Positions 12,357-24,364 of a stretch of 64,000 bases of DNA are shown piece by piece. The translations under genes were made by a program, and so were the position numbers. This DNA comes from Linepithema humile (lineage: Eukaryota; Arthropoda; Insecta; Hymenoptera; Formicidae), in the NCBI RefSeq assembly GCF_040581485.1, contig NC_090128.1, positions 16,897,431-16,961,430 on the forward strand, written 5' to 3'. Under the pieces are notes generated by a model, which did no database searches, had not been told where the DNA came from, and saw only the letters and a program-made list of their open reading frames with translations. The first letter of the stretch is position 1, and each line of letters opens with the position of its first letter.

Positions 12357-14174
12357 CAGGGTGTCCCATTTTAATGTCCCACCCTTAATAACTTTGTAGA
12401 AATTGGTTTTAACAAAAAATGTTTCAGACAAAAATTGTTGGGTTTGGAGGGGGACATCCGATGATGACATTGGTTTAATCTAGGGTGTACATGCCAAGGT
12501 CATATAAAGCTCAACTTTGTTTTTTTAAATAGAACACCCTATTTTTGATTCTAAAATCTAATAGCTGGTGTCAAGAGCTTTTCAAAACACTATAATAAAG
12601 TTATTTTTTATTAAGTACTTTTCGAGTTATGAGGCTTGTAAATTACAGCATTTTGACATAAAATACAAAATATCTTGTAACACATTCAATTTTTGGGAAT
12701 CTTACCTTAATACTTTTATGCACAAAATAATGAGACAAATGAATTGGTATAAAGAAAACACATAGTTGCTTTCAAGAAAAAATATGTAATTTGCAACATG
12801 CAACTGCATACTTTTTTTTAAAACCAATGTGTTTTCTTTATATCAATTCATTTGTCTCATTATTTTGTGCATAAAAGTATTAAAGGGGTTATCGCAATTT
12901 TTCAACAATTTAAGAATATTTTGAAAAAATTACCATGTATAAATAACATTATTATGTACAACATGTCAAAATTTCAGGGACTCAGCTTTACCGAAATCGA
13001 GATATAAATTCTCAAAGTTGTTTTAATATTGAATCTTATGGAGGGATCGTTGTGAAAGGCATATTTTAAACAATAGCGTCGAAACAAAATTTAGGAAAAT
13101 TTTTAAAAACTAATATGTTATTAAGGATTGTAGTCACTATACTATAGTTGAATTTCAGGAAGCTTAGCTTCACGGTTTCCAAAATATTGCGTTTTAAAGT
13201 TCAAAACACAGAAAATTAGACGTTACATGCTACCAAGACGTGGCAACGTTGCGACTGCTGGCCGACGACACGTGAGATTTCCGCGGCAGAAAACATGTAG
13301 GAATTTTAAATAATCACGCATGAAGACATTTATTTATTTAATATAGGCATAAGTATAGAGTAGATCAGAAAAAAAATAAAAAAATATATTATAAAATAAT
13401 ATAAAAATTTTAAAAATGATTAAAATATTTTAAAATACATACATATACATATTTTTTTTTAAAAATATTTTAATCATTTTTTTAAGATCTTTATATCTTT
13501 TTATATTTTTTTGATTTATTTATATATATATATAATATATACATACGTAAACAATTTAATTAAAAATAAATCATCTTAATACATAAATCTTTCTTTGAAA
13601 AACTAAAAGTGAACAACTAAAAGTGCGTTGTTGCCGGATCACTATTTTTTTACGCAATTGATAGTGTGTGTATACACAGACGAAACACTAGCGCTTTTGC
13701 ACAGACAGTCAGTTACAAAAACTAAGCTTCGGAAGAAGAGTGAGAAGTACGCAATGGGAACCAGGCGCGCGCAGCTCGCGGCACTGTATTTTTGAGGCGC
13801 ATTGTACCACAATAACCCCCTTAAGGTAACATTCTCAAAAACTAAATGTTTTACAAGATATTTTATATTTTATGTCAAAATACTGTAATTTACAAGCCTC
13901 ATAACTCGAAAAGTACTTAATAAAAAATAACTTTATTATAGTGTTTTGAAAAGCTCTTGACACCAGCTATTAGATTTTGAAACCAAAAATAGGGTGTTCT
14001 ATTTAAAAAAACAAAGTTAACCTCTATATGACCTTGGCATGTACACCCTAGGTTAAACCAATATCATCATCGGATGTCCCCCTCTAAACCCAACAACTTT
14101 TGTTTGAAACATTTTTTGCTAAAACCAATTTCTACAAAGTTATTAAGGGTGGGACATTAAAATGGAACACCCTG
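12357..14174. mobile_element. Large foldback element, CAGGG termini, TATA flanks
   Basis: Arms of about 310 bp (12357-12670 and 13855-14174) are near-exact inverses. Termini are CAGGGTGTCCCATTTTAATG and its inverse, with TATA on both sides (12353-12356 and 14175-14178). A second inner hairpin (12708-12770 and 12825-12880) lies in the loop. The centre is occupied by the nested TTAA element at 12884-13820. No transposase is encoded. Confidence 0.8.
12884..13820. mobile_element. TTAA-flanked element nested in the foldback
   Basis: TTAA at 12880-12883 and again at 13821-13824. The left end is AGGGGTTATCG and the right end is the inverse of GGGGGTTATTG. The TTAA duplication is characteristic of piggyBac-type transposition, so this is probably a 937-bp non-autonomous member. 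The interior is AT-rich and non-coding. Confidence 0.7.
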
Positions 14175-14178
14175 TATA

Positions 14179-14605
14179 GTACGCCCGTCCTGCTGGCCTA
14201 TTCTGTAACAACTTTTTTCATAGTTCTTTAGTTCCACTTGGTGCCATTTTTTGATATCATATTTTTTTGTAGAAAGTATATATAATAGCTTTTTTTGAAA
14301 ATTTTAATATGTACAAGTTTTTCTGAAAGATTTTAATATATACGACAAGTTTTTTTGAAAAGTTTAATATATACGACAATTTTTTTGAAAGGTAAAACAT
14401 GTTTTATTTTAGTTGTGACAAGAGCGTGTACTTGGCGCCGTTTTTTTACTTTTTTTTTAAAAGCTTTTTTTATAAATTTTTTTATAAATATATAGTACGC
14501 CCGTCCTGCTGGCCTATTCTGTAATCTTAACGCAGCTATTATATGATGCAAAAAACCTGCGCAACAATATTATAACGATATCGTTAAGGTTACAGAATAG
14601 GCTAG
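14179..14605. repeat. Direct and inverted repeat cluster
   Basis: GTACGCCCGTCCTGCTGGCC followed by TATTCTGTAA occurs twice (14179-14212 and 14493-14526). The second copy forms a hairpin with the inverse of GCCTATTCTGTAACC ending near 14605. Between them (14292-14392) lie three or four copies of a ~30-bp repeat containing TTTAATATATACGACAA. No gene. Confidence 0.7.
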
Positions 14606-15046
14606 CTGAACCGGTTAATCACAAATGTCAAACCTTGTGAAATGTAAAAAGAGTCAAAAATTAAAATGTCACGAAATTAAAAATTGAAAATTAAACGTCA
14701 CAAAATAAGCTAAGCAACACGTACCTCAATACAACGCCGGCTATTTGTAGACATTGTAACATGAATATAAATTTATAATAAAAAAGAATGCATAGATTAG
14801 TTTAAGTAACAGGAAAAACTATTTGCGCAAAAATTGTTATTCAATGATGTTAGCCTACAGAGCACACATATTCGAAAGATATTCAGAGGACATCCTGAAG
14901 ATATCTTTGAGAGATACGATATCTTCGGGATGTCCTCTGAACATCTTTTGGATATGCATGCTGTATGAGAGTTAGTTTAATTTAACCGATGTTAGTAGAT
15001 CACAATTAATAACTGTTCTAAGAAGAAGAAACCTTCTCAGAAGCTA
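14606..15046. other. Spacer with one compact hairpin
   Basis: Mostly AT-rich sequence without a recognisable gene. At 14882-14905 and 14918-14941 lie inverted arms (TTCAGAGGACATCCTGAAGA against TTCAGAGGACATCCCGAAGA) with a 12-base loop, a strong hairpin about 60 bp long. Confidence 0.7.
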
Positions 15047-15976
15047 CCCAGATAGCACAGAGATAAATAGAAGTTTATAGAGAATTTATTTTAAAGAATA
15101 CATACAGAATTAGAAAAATAAATTTATAAAATTTATAAAATAAATATCTGAAGAATTCTAAAAGAATTAACTACAATTAGTTCGTCTTGAAATATTCATT
15201 ATAAAAATTCATTATAATAAATACTATGCGACTCAGTATTTTAAATACTTCGAGAATTCATGAGGAATTAAAAGTATTTTATTTGTTTTAATTTCGACCA
15301 GAGCTGCTAGATGCGTTTACTGCGGCCTCCGCGCACACAAGCGAGAACCGTATACATGCGATGCGCGAAACGCTCTGTGCATCTCGTGTCACACTGTGTA
15401 CTACCAGCATTAAGTGCGATATTTTTTTCTGCATAAACAAAAGACATATGTGTTGTATTATAAAAGGCAAAAAGGCGATATATTATAAAAATCAACGGAC
15501 AATTTATTGAATGGTAAGTACGGTTGAATTGGATTTACTTATTATATATTTCTAATAATTGTTACTAATATATCTACTAAATATATCGACTAACAATAAC
15601 ATTACATCAATGTTATAATTCGCCACTCAACAATATAATTGTTATATACAACATATTAAGTGCATTTACATTGTTGAGTGATATTGAGTGAAATTGTAAT
15701 ATTGGTGTAATGTTACTATTAGTTAGTGTTTACTAAGTATTTTGTAATCCTTTATCTATTCTAAAACTATTCCTTTTGATTTCATAAAGTATACATATCT
15801 ATTGGTATAGAATAATACTATATGGATACTCGAAGAAATTTTCAAGTATTCGAATTATAGTGCATGTAACTTCTTGAGTCATTCTTATAGTATTCTTCTA
15901 TGAATTCCCAAAGAATTACAATTTAGGAAAAAAGAAAACTTAAAGAATACTTTGCGAATTCACTGTGCTATATGGG
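15047..15976. mobile_element. MITE with CCCA...AGCACAG termini
   Basis: Left terminus CCCAGATAGCACAG, right terminus the inverse of CCCATATAGCACAG, flanked by TA on each side. The interior has inverted AT-rich blocks around 15535-15745. The termini match those of the element at 51335-51872, so the two are probably related. 930 bp, non-coding. Confidence 0.65.
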
Positions 15977-17735
15977 TATCCAGTCGGAAATCAATTATTC
16001 CCCTTTATTCTGCAGTCTGTAGAATGTCATCTCTAAATACCATTATTTTTACTTTTTTCTCCTGCCTTTGCATAAATTCAAGCCACTCCCATTTTCTTTC
16101 TGTTGACCTTGTGTCTTACTATAAATGCTTCTACTACCGTTTCTCTCGTCAGAGTGCATATTGAAAGCAAAAAGAAATAACTTCAGTGGTGTTTACAGTT
16201 CGAGCAGTAACATCAGTGCCAACTAATATCTTTCTATTTTTTGTGAATAATGTGATTATTGTTATAAAAATAAGTACAACTATGTTTGCAACTATTACAT
16301 TAGCAACTTTAATTTGTCTTGAAATGTGCTACGTTTTATCGAATTTCTGGCATCGATCTTTTATTAAAAAAATTAATACTTTGCCAGACCCGAAAACATA
16401 TCCACTCATTGGAAGTGCTCTCTATTTTTTGGGAGTAAATATTACAGGTAATAATAAATTATAATATACTTCATGTACAAAAACACTTCATGTACAAAAG
16501 TAAAAGAATTAACATTAAATTAAATTTCAGAGAACAGTATTTTACTTAAATATATCTGCGTTACAATTTTGTAATTAATAATTTTATCTTAATAATTAAT
16601 TACAATTACTAGAGGAGAATAAACTTCTTAAAAGTCAACAATAAAATTTTGAAAATTGCTTACATTATTTAATCATAATGCATATCTACACTTGCAATTT
16701 GTGTACTGCATAATATAATTACATACTATTATATATATTGAGTAAATTTTTACTATAACATTGCGACTTAAGACTTACTATTTTTCTTTTATTGTAAAGA
16801 TCATAATATGATTTTTTAAATATATTTCCATGAACAAGAATAGTTCTTCTCTACCGCTCGATAAATCAAGTTACAGAATCATCTTATGCGTTGATTATGT
16901 TTATGCAAAGAGCTTAACATTTATAATGAATCGTACACTTTTATTTTATTGTTCAGTATTTTATAATAAAAGAATTTTTTAAATTAATTTCTTTGAAATG
17001 GAATATATATTAATTTATGGAACATATGGAATTTAATATTAATATAGAATCAGTTAATTTTTTTTTTAAATAAAAGAAAAATATTTTTTTAAGTAATAAA
17101 AAAGTTCTTTTTAGAAATTATACAAGTTGCAAATATATTAGCGAATGATTTTTCATCTCCAATTTCGGTTTGGTAATACTGCATATATCGGTGTATATGA
17201 CGGAGAACAGATAAAGGTAAAAGAATAACGTATGATTTCTACAAACATGTATTATATAGAATAAATATTTTCTATAAACATATACATAAAAAATATTTAT
17301 TATTATCAATATTAAATAATATAAATTTTTATTGTGTGTGTAACTTTTATACTTTACTTTAAATAATAAAAATAATTTTCTAAAGTATATGTAAATAATG
17401 GAAATAGCATAAATAAATATACATATTTAATATGATATAAAAACGTTAATAAATAGATTTTAATTTTGTGTTTTAGGCTGTTCTGCAAAGTAGATGTTTC
17501 GAGAAAAGTTCACTTTATAAAATTTTTAAACCATTATTGAAAACAGGACTTATCACATCTCCTGGTAAGATATTTCAAGAACAAAGCTTAATTAATTGTT
17601 ATTACTTACTCTAAATAATATTTAATTCAGTTCATATAACAAAGTAATTATAAAAACTTTCTGATATACTATTCATTTAGCATTATGTTTATAACACAAT
17701 AGTTACACAATAAGCGAATATTATTTATACATAAA

Positions 17736-17871
17736 TTATGAAAATAATAAAGAGAGCACAGAAAATATCAAATTCCATATATATATATAGAAGAAATCAA
17801 ATTCCACAGTAAGACTGTAAATCTCTTGTGGAATTTGATCTTTTCTGTGCTATCTTTATTATTTTCATAAT
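17736..17871. repeat. Hairpin in a P450 intron
   Basis: The left arm (about 17736-17788) and right arm (about 17824-17871) are inverted: ATTATGAAAATAATAAAGA, then AGCACAGAAAA, then ATCAAATTCCA. The loop carries another copy of ATCAAATTCCA. Probably a small non-autonomous foldback element. Confidence 0.7.
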
Positions 17872-17893
17872 CACTTCCCGAGTATACTCGAAC

Positions 17894-18061
17894 CAGTGCC
17901 GGATCTACACATAAGCTAGATAAGCTACAGCTTAGGGGCCTCACATTATAAGGGGGCCTTTTTAGTATAGAAAAGATTTTTAAAAATGTATTTTTTGTTA
18001 ATAAGAGGGGGCCTCCTTAAGATCATAGCTTAGGTGCCACAAAATCATACATCTGGCCCTG
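17894..18061. mobile_element. hAT-like MITE with perfect 8-bp duplication
   Basis: Flanked by ACTCGAAC at 17886-17893 and 18062-18069. The termini are CAGTGCCGGAT and the inverse of CAGGGCCAGAT. An 8-bp target duplication with CAG termini is typical of hAT elements. 168 bp, non-coding, in the P450 intron before exon 4. Confidence 0.85.
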
Positions 18062-18711
18062 ACTCGAACAGTATTATTATATTTACCCAGTAATCTCACA
18101 GGAAAGCGGTTAATATTATATAACGAGTCAATAACTTTTTCCTAATTATTCTTTTGTATTTATTTATTTCAGTATCTTTATGGAGCTCACATCGAAAAGT
18201 GATAAAGAATATTTTTACTCCAAACAACTTACGAGTCCACTCTAATATATTTGTAGAACAATCATTAGCATTTATGGACGAATTAGAAAAAGTTGAAAAA
18301 GATGGAAATGGAATTATCTTTCTTGACTTTGTATATGGACAAATTTTGAATATTGCACTTTGCTTCATCTGAGTAATTAGAAATTATATATAACATAAAC
18401 AAAAAAAATTCACAAACAAAGAAATTTAGGCAGAATGGTAATAAATAAAATTTCAATATACCTCATTTTAAGCAACTTAATAGAATTTAATTGTTTCTGC
18501 TGTCTCCATTTTGTAGTACTAAGATTGAATATAACATTTAGATGCAAAAATATGTTACTTATTCTACATTTCTAAATTTCCTTTATGCTAAAACATGTTT
18601 CTTTCGTAAATCATGACGAAAGATTTATTTAATCGTAATCATAAAATTTTATAAATAATATTAAGAATTTAGTTTTTTTTTTCATTACTATAATTAAAAT
18701 ATTTACAATTC

Positions 18712-18741
<30 letters not shown>

Positions 18742-18742
<1 letters not shown>

Positions 18743-20028
18743 TAGGTCCTTGAATAAGTTCTCGCTGTTTCTTAAAAGATGGCGTAGCGGCACTCTGTGC
18801 ATGGAATTTCGTACGGAAACGCATCAGCTAAGTAGTACTATATGTAACCTCAAATTCTAGTAGATACAGTTTACCACAGTGTCAACCACGTGTTTAATTA
18901 CCTATTGCGAAAATGTCTACTTTTGTGCCAAATAAAGTGTTTTTGCGGGGAATTTTATTGCACTGCTTTATTTAAAAGAAATCTGCAGCTGAAGCACACA
19001 GAATTCTTGTTGAAACATATGGTGACAATGCTCTGTCGAATACGACATGCAGAGACTGGTTTAGGCGCTTTAAAAATAATGACTTTGACCTTGAAGATAA
19101 AGAACGTTCTGGAGCACCGACAAAGTTTGAAGACGAAGAATTGGAGGCATTGCTTGATCTAGATCCATGTCAGACGCTAGTAGAGCTCGGGAAAACATTG
19201 CAAGTAGATGCGTCAACAGTTTCAAAACGTTTAAAAGCGTTAGGAATGATCCAAAAGCAAGGACATTGGGTGCCGTATGAGTTGAAGCCGAGAGACGTTG
19301 AACGACGTTTTCTCATGTGTGAATTGCTGCTTCAACGGCATAAAAGAAAAGGCTTTCTGCACCGTATCATCACTGGAGATGAAAAGTGGATACACTACGA
19401 TAATCCTAAGCGTAGAAAATCGTGGGGTAAGCCCGGCCATGCATCAACATCGTCGGCAAAGCCGAATATCCATGGTTCGAAACTTCTGCTCTGCATTTGG
19501 TGGGATCAGCAGGGCGTAATTTATTATGAGCTGCTTAAACCTAATGAAACTATCACGGGAGCTCGCTATCGACTTCAGATGATGCGTTTGAGTCGAGCTC
19601 TAAAAGAAAAGCGGCCACTATACGGGCAGAGACACGACAAAGTCATTTTGTTACATGACAATGCTCGGCCACATGTGGCAAAACCAGTCAAAACTTACCT
19701 GGAAACGCTTCAATGGGAAGTTCTACCTCACCCGCCGTATTCACCGGACATAGCCCCCTCGGATTACCACTTGTTTTGGTCGATGGCGCATGGTTTGAGC
19801 GAGCAGCGCTTCCATTCTTTCGAAGAAACCGAAAAATGGGTCGATTCATGGATTGCGTCAAAAGATGAATCGTTTTTTCGACGGGGGATTCAATTACTGC
19901 CAGAAAGATGGGAGAAAGTGGTCTCTAATGATGGACAATACTTTGAGTAAAGTTATTGTAAGCCTTATATTTTAAATTAATGTTTTTTTTTAACAAAAAA
20001 AACAGCGAGAACTTATTCAAGGTCCTAA
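18742..20028 (+). mobile_element. mariner transposon
   Basis: Terminal inverted repeats begin TTAGG[TA]CCTTGAATAAG and continue TTCTCGCTGTTT, about 28 bp, with TA on both sides (18740-18741 and 20029-20030). 1287 bp. It sits inside the A/B junction of one palindrome arm. The opposite arm, near 21057, has only a TA-rich tract at the same place, so the mariner arrived after the palindrome formed. Confidence 0.95.
18913..19950 (+). pseudogene. mariner transposase, one in-frame stop
   Basis: A cut-and-paste transposase frame of 345 codons from MSTFVPNKV to DGQYFE. It is open except for a TAA at 18973-18975 (codon 21). The N-terminal paired helix-turn-helix region includes TCRDWFRRFK and VSKRLKALGMIQKQG, and the WVPYEL linker follows. 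The catalytic triad is D156 (TGDEKW), D249 (LLHDNARPH) and D284 (YSPDIAPSDYHLF). The 34-residue gap between the last two marks the D,D34D mariner class. Apart from the early stop I see no frame change, so the copy is young. A downstream start would lose only the first 20 or so residues but part of the DNA-binding domain. Probably inactive. Confidence 0.92.
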
Positions 20029-21054
20029 TATATATATCTGTTTTAAAAACATTTATTTCTATGATATAAATTTGACATTACTTATAAGAATTTAAATTAA
20101 ATACATTTATACCTCGTCATACATTTATACATTCGGTTTAATAATTGTGATTCCAATTTGACGCCCAATATAATTTCTATAGTGTCACATAAAAAAATAG
20201 ATTAATATTCATTATAATATCTGAGTACATAAACTGTATTTACATAGAGAGTTGCCAATTATCTAGTTTTTGAATTAAACTGTAAACTTTATTTATTTAT
20301 TTTTTTTTATGAATTGAGATAGATCCATTTTCTTCATTTTCCAGTAATATTATCAATATTGTTTTCGTAATCTAATATTATTGGAATAAAATAATGATTC
20401 TCGCACTTAAGTCTGCGTTATATACGTTATGGACTAATTGTAAGTGATGAATGAGGCATTATGCATAATGCCCGAGGCCAGTCGGACTGAGTGATAAATA
20501 TTTGTTTTTTTTTGTTTATGTTATATATAATTTCTAATTACTCAGATGAAGCAAAGTGCAATATTCAAAATTTGTCCATATACAAAGTCAAGAAAGATAA
20601 TTCCATTTCCATCTTTTTCAACTTTTTCTAATTCGTCCATAAATGCTAATGATTGTTCTACAAATATATTAGAGTGGACTCGTAAGTTGTTTGGAGTAAA
20701 AATATTCCAATAATATTAGATTACGAAAACAATATTGGTAATATTACTGGAAAATGAAGAAAATGGATCTATCTCAATTCATAAAAAAAAATAAATAAAT
20801 AAAGTTTACAGTTTAATTCAAAAATTAGATAATTGGCAACTTTCTATGTAAATACAGTTTATGTACTCAGATATTATAATGAATATTAATCTATTTTTTT
20901 ATGTGACACTATAAAAATTATATTGGGCGTCAAATTGGAATCACAATTATTAAACCGAATGTATAAATGTATGACGAGGTATAAATGTATTTAATTTAAA
21001 TTCTTATAAGTAATGTCAAATTTATATCATAGAAATAAATGTTTTTAAAACAGA

Positions 21055-21094
<40 letters not shown>

Positions 21095-22615
21095 TTTAAG
21101 AATTGTAAATATTTTAATTATAGTAATGAAAAAAAAAACTAAATTCTTAATATTATTTATAAAATTTTATGATTACGATTAAATAAATCTTTCGCCATGA
21201 TTTACGAAAGAAACATGTTTTAGCATAAAGGAAATTTAGAAATGTAGAATAAGTAACATATTTTTGCATCTAAATGTTATATTCAATCTTAGTACTACAA
21301 AATGGAGACAGCAGAAACAATTAAATTCTATTAAGTTGCTTAAAATGAGGTATATTGAAATTTTATTTATTACCATTCTGCCTAAATTTCTTTGTTTGTG
21401 AATTTTTTTTGTTTATGTTATATATTATTTCTAATTAGTCAGACGAAGCAAAGGACACATGCATTCGATAAACACGTGTCAACCAAGTCCAACAGTGAAA
21501 CAGTTCGTAAGTTTATTAATGTTTTACTTAAGTCTTTATATTTGTTCAATGTTATAATATTTAAAAATTTTTTAAATAACGGTGAAAAGTTTTTTTTTAA
21601 ACAATTGTTGTTGATAAAGTTTTATTGATGAAACACTACTTTTAATGATTTTTTCTCTTCTTTCATTACTTCTTTCTTTACAAAAATTTCAAAATTATAT
21701 GTGTAAGAAACTTACTTTTATAAGAAAGTAATCAATTATTTTATATGTATATTTGTTCAAATAAGACAGTTTTCGATATTCTATTGGAAGCATGTCATAA
21801 AGGAAAATTAACTCAACAAAAAGTTTGTAATCATATGATTACAATGTTACTCGCAGTACGTATTTATATTTCTACATTCAAATTATATGTAGACGTATAA
21901 TAAAACAGGTTTTTATTTTACGTAGGCCACTGACACAACTGCCGCCACAATAAATTTTGTGATTTTTATGCTCGTAAATTTCCCAGAAGTACAGGTACAT
22001 AGAGATTAATTTTATTGAATTAATAAGTGTATTGCATTGTATTGTATAATATAATACAATACTTATTAACTTACTTAATACATATATAAAACTTACAAAT
22101 AATGTTATTTCAAGTATAACTATAGTTAATAATATATTACACATATATATGTAATATATTATTTATGTTAAAAATTTAAATAGAATTATGCAAACATTTT
22201 CATTTATTATTACTTACGCTTTAGTCATTGCTAGCAATATTAATTCCATAAGCAATGCACAAAATTTTAATCACAAATATAGAGCAATATATTAAAAAAT
22301 ACACATAATCGCTTGAATTTATTTCATACTAGGAAAAAGCGTACAAAGAATTATCAGAAATTTACGGCACTGAATCTCCAAAATCTGTACCAATTAAATA
22401 TGACGATTTGCAAAAAATGGATTATTTGAACCGAATTATTAAAGAAACAATGAGACTCTTCCCAGCTGCTCCTTTTATTGGACGAATTCTAACAGAAGAC
22501 TTAAAAATAGGTATAATTAACCATAATTGTGTATTATAATAATTTATTTAAAAATTGTGTTTTTTCGTGCTACAATTAAAAGACAAAGATACATATAAAA
22601 GTAATTTTTTAATAA

Positions 22616-23004
22616 TGTTACGTCCTGATAGATGTGGAATTTTTTCGTTGGGCTCAGCGATCGACGTAAACGGGCCTGACCGCACGAGCCGAGCGGCACG
22701 TTTAGGACTTGCGACGGGTCAGCGACTGGAAGAGTCGTTTTTACTCCGTCAACAAGTCAACCGCTCGTGGTTCCCTTTTTGGGTCAAGGAATTGAATCCC
22801 TATTACCCGGGACGGAACCTTTGTGCGCAATTTGAGAGGGAAGGTGTGAGGGGATGACGAACGAGGAGGGTGTGGTTAAATGAAAAAGAACAAAAGTCTA
22901 ATTTACTAAAGACAACATTTTAATTTGATTGAATTTATAATTAAGATACAAAACTTAATTCTTAATCGCAGGTGTTAATAATTTTATTTGTGTATTTTTT
23001 ACAA

Positions 23005-23043
<39 letters not shown>

Positions 23044-24364
23044 TGAGTGTTTCATTTTTCCGGAGGGAGGACAGAAGAAATAATAAAATAAAGAGGAATG
23101 AACTGACTTACTCGTTGCAGGATAGTTTCGGATCGGGTTGAATATATGTTCGGTGGTTTTGAGCAGACGCCCCGTTGAGGGATGGTGTGTATGCGTCGGA
23201 CCCTTTGTAAACGTGTGGGCACCCTGCTGCGGGATGGTGTCGTCAGGGTGATGGACTCTCTAATTGAGATGCACCACTTGGTCGTGACAAAGTATCGACC
23301 CTTTTTTATTTTGCGGCCCGAACTACTCGAAAACTGTCTGAAGGACTTGGCAAACTTGCTTGATGAACTGAGTGACTAATTGTGTATAATTGCGTTTGGA
23401 GCCACCAAAACACGGGTTTTTATACCCTTTCCTTGGGGTGGATCCATTTGGAAAATCTTAGGTTTTTGAAGCGGGGATCAAATAGGAATTAGTCTTGTGA
23501 GAAGATTTTTAATGTGGGGGAGAGTGGCGTCATTTTTAGCTAATAAAATTAGGTTTAGGTAATTAAGTTACTTGGAATGGGGGTAGGAAAAAAGGGGCCC
23601 TAATGAATAAGGAATAGCGTCGTTTCGGGTCCATATGCGATGGGGGTAGGTTTTTGAGGTGGCGTAACCCGGTTGGTGTTAATTAGTATAGGTGGGGTGC
23701 ATCTCAGTGTCTTAAGATCTAGGTGGGCGTAGTCTTTAGACCGTACGACGGAACGAAAGGTGGTCTATAGAGGTGCTTGCCCCGATTCCCGGCTTCCGGA
23801 TTGGAGGGTTGAGAATCGGTATATGAGTTCGCGAGGCCTTGGGTCACTGATCTAATAAATTTGACAGTTTACGACTGTCGCGTGGCCCTGGGGTCGCGTG
23901 GAGAGTGCGATTAATGCATCTCGGTTTCCTAGACCTACTGAACACGTACACCGTATCAGGTGTTATGCCTTCTAGGCGTGCGACTGTGGTCATTGCCCGA
24001 TCGTCACTCGGTAAAATCCTATCTACTAGGGTTCCCGTAGGCGGAATCCAAGTATATGGCTAGCTGGTGCCAGTTTTTATTTCTTACTTTAAACATCTGG
24101 AGTCGACTAAAGACTCCGGTTACCGCAAGTTTTGACTTTTATGATTTTTCTGACGACGATAGGCACGCTGACCGACCAAAGTATTTTCAAATATCTATCC
24201 CCCTTGCTATTTTTCTCTGTGAGAAAGTTCGAGCTCATGGTGTCTCGTGAGAAAAACAGCTCTGGCGTTATAATATTCTTTAAGAGTTTTTGTTGGTCCC
24301 GTGTTTACTAGGTCTGGTATTTAATAAAAAGAAAAGAATCGTGAAGTCTGATCAGGACGTAATA
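22616..24364. mobile_element. Solo LTR, copy 1 (about 1.75 kb)
   Basis: Starts TGTTACGTCCTGATAGA and ends CTGATCAGGACGTAATA (consensus end CA). The 4-bp duplication ATAA flanks it (22612-22615 and 24365-24368). TG...CA ends and a 4-bp duplication suggest a Ty3/gypsy-type LTR. No gag or pol is next to it, so recombination has removed the body. It has a TG microsatellite at 23006-23042 and no convincing gene. It lies in the P450 intron before the haem-loop exon. A sister copy is at 40131-42286. Confidence 0.85.

Larger units (their letters stand above)
18208..21440. repeat. Complex palindrome with captured P450 exon
   Basis: Call the blocks S (18208-18399, the end of P450 exon 4 plus flank), A (18400-18741) and B (20029-20385, after the mariner). 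To the right they recur inverted, in the order S' (20508-20702), B' (20701-21056) and A' (21057-21440). A simple palindrome would place S' last. The S/S' copies look identical or nearly so over about 190 bp. The loop is about 20386-20507. The S'-B' junction falls at the short shared string GGAATA, which suggests microhomology-driven template switching. The outer ends of both arms include a TCAGA[TC]GAAGCAAAG block that belongs to the P450 coding sequence. Confidence 0.8.

Noticed and set aside
24056..24250. Short frames within the solo LTRs
   Set aside because: They are not kept in the same frame between the two LTR copies, so they are not coding.
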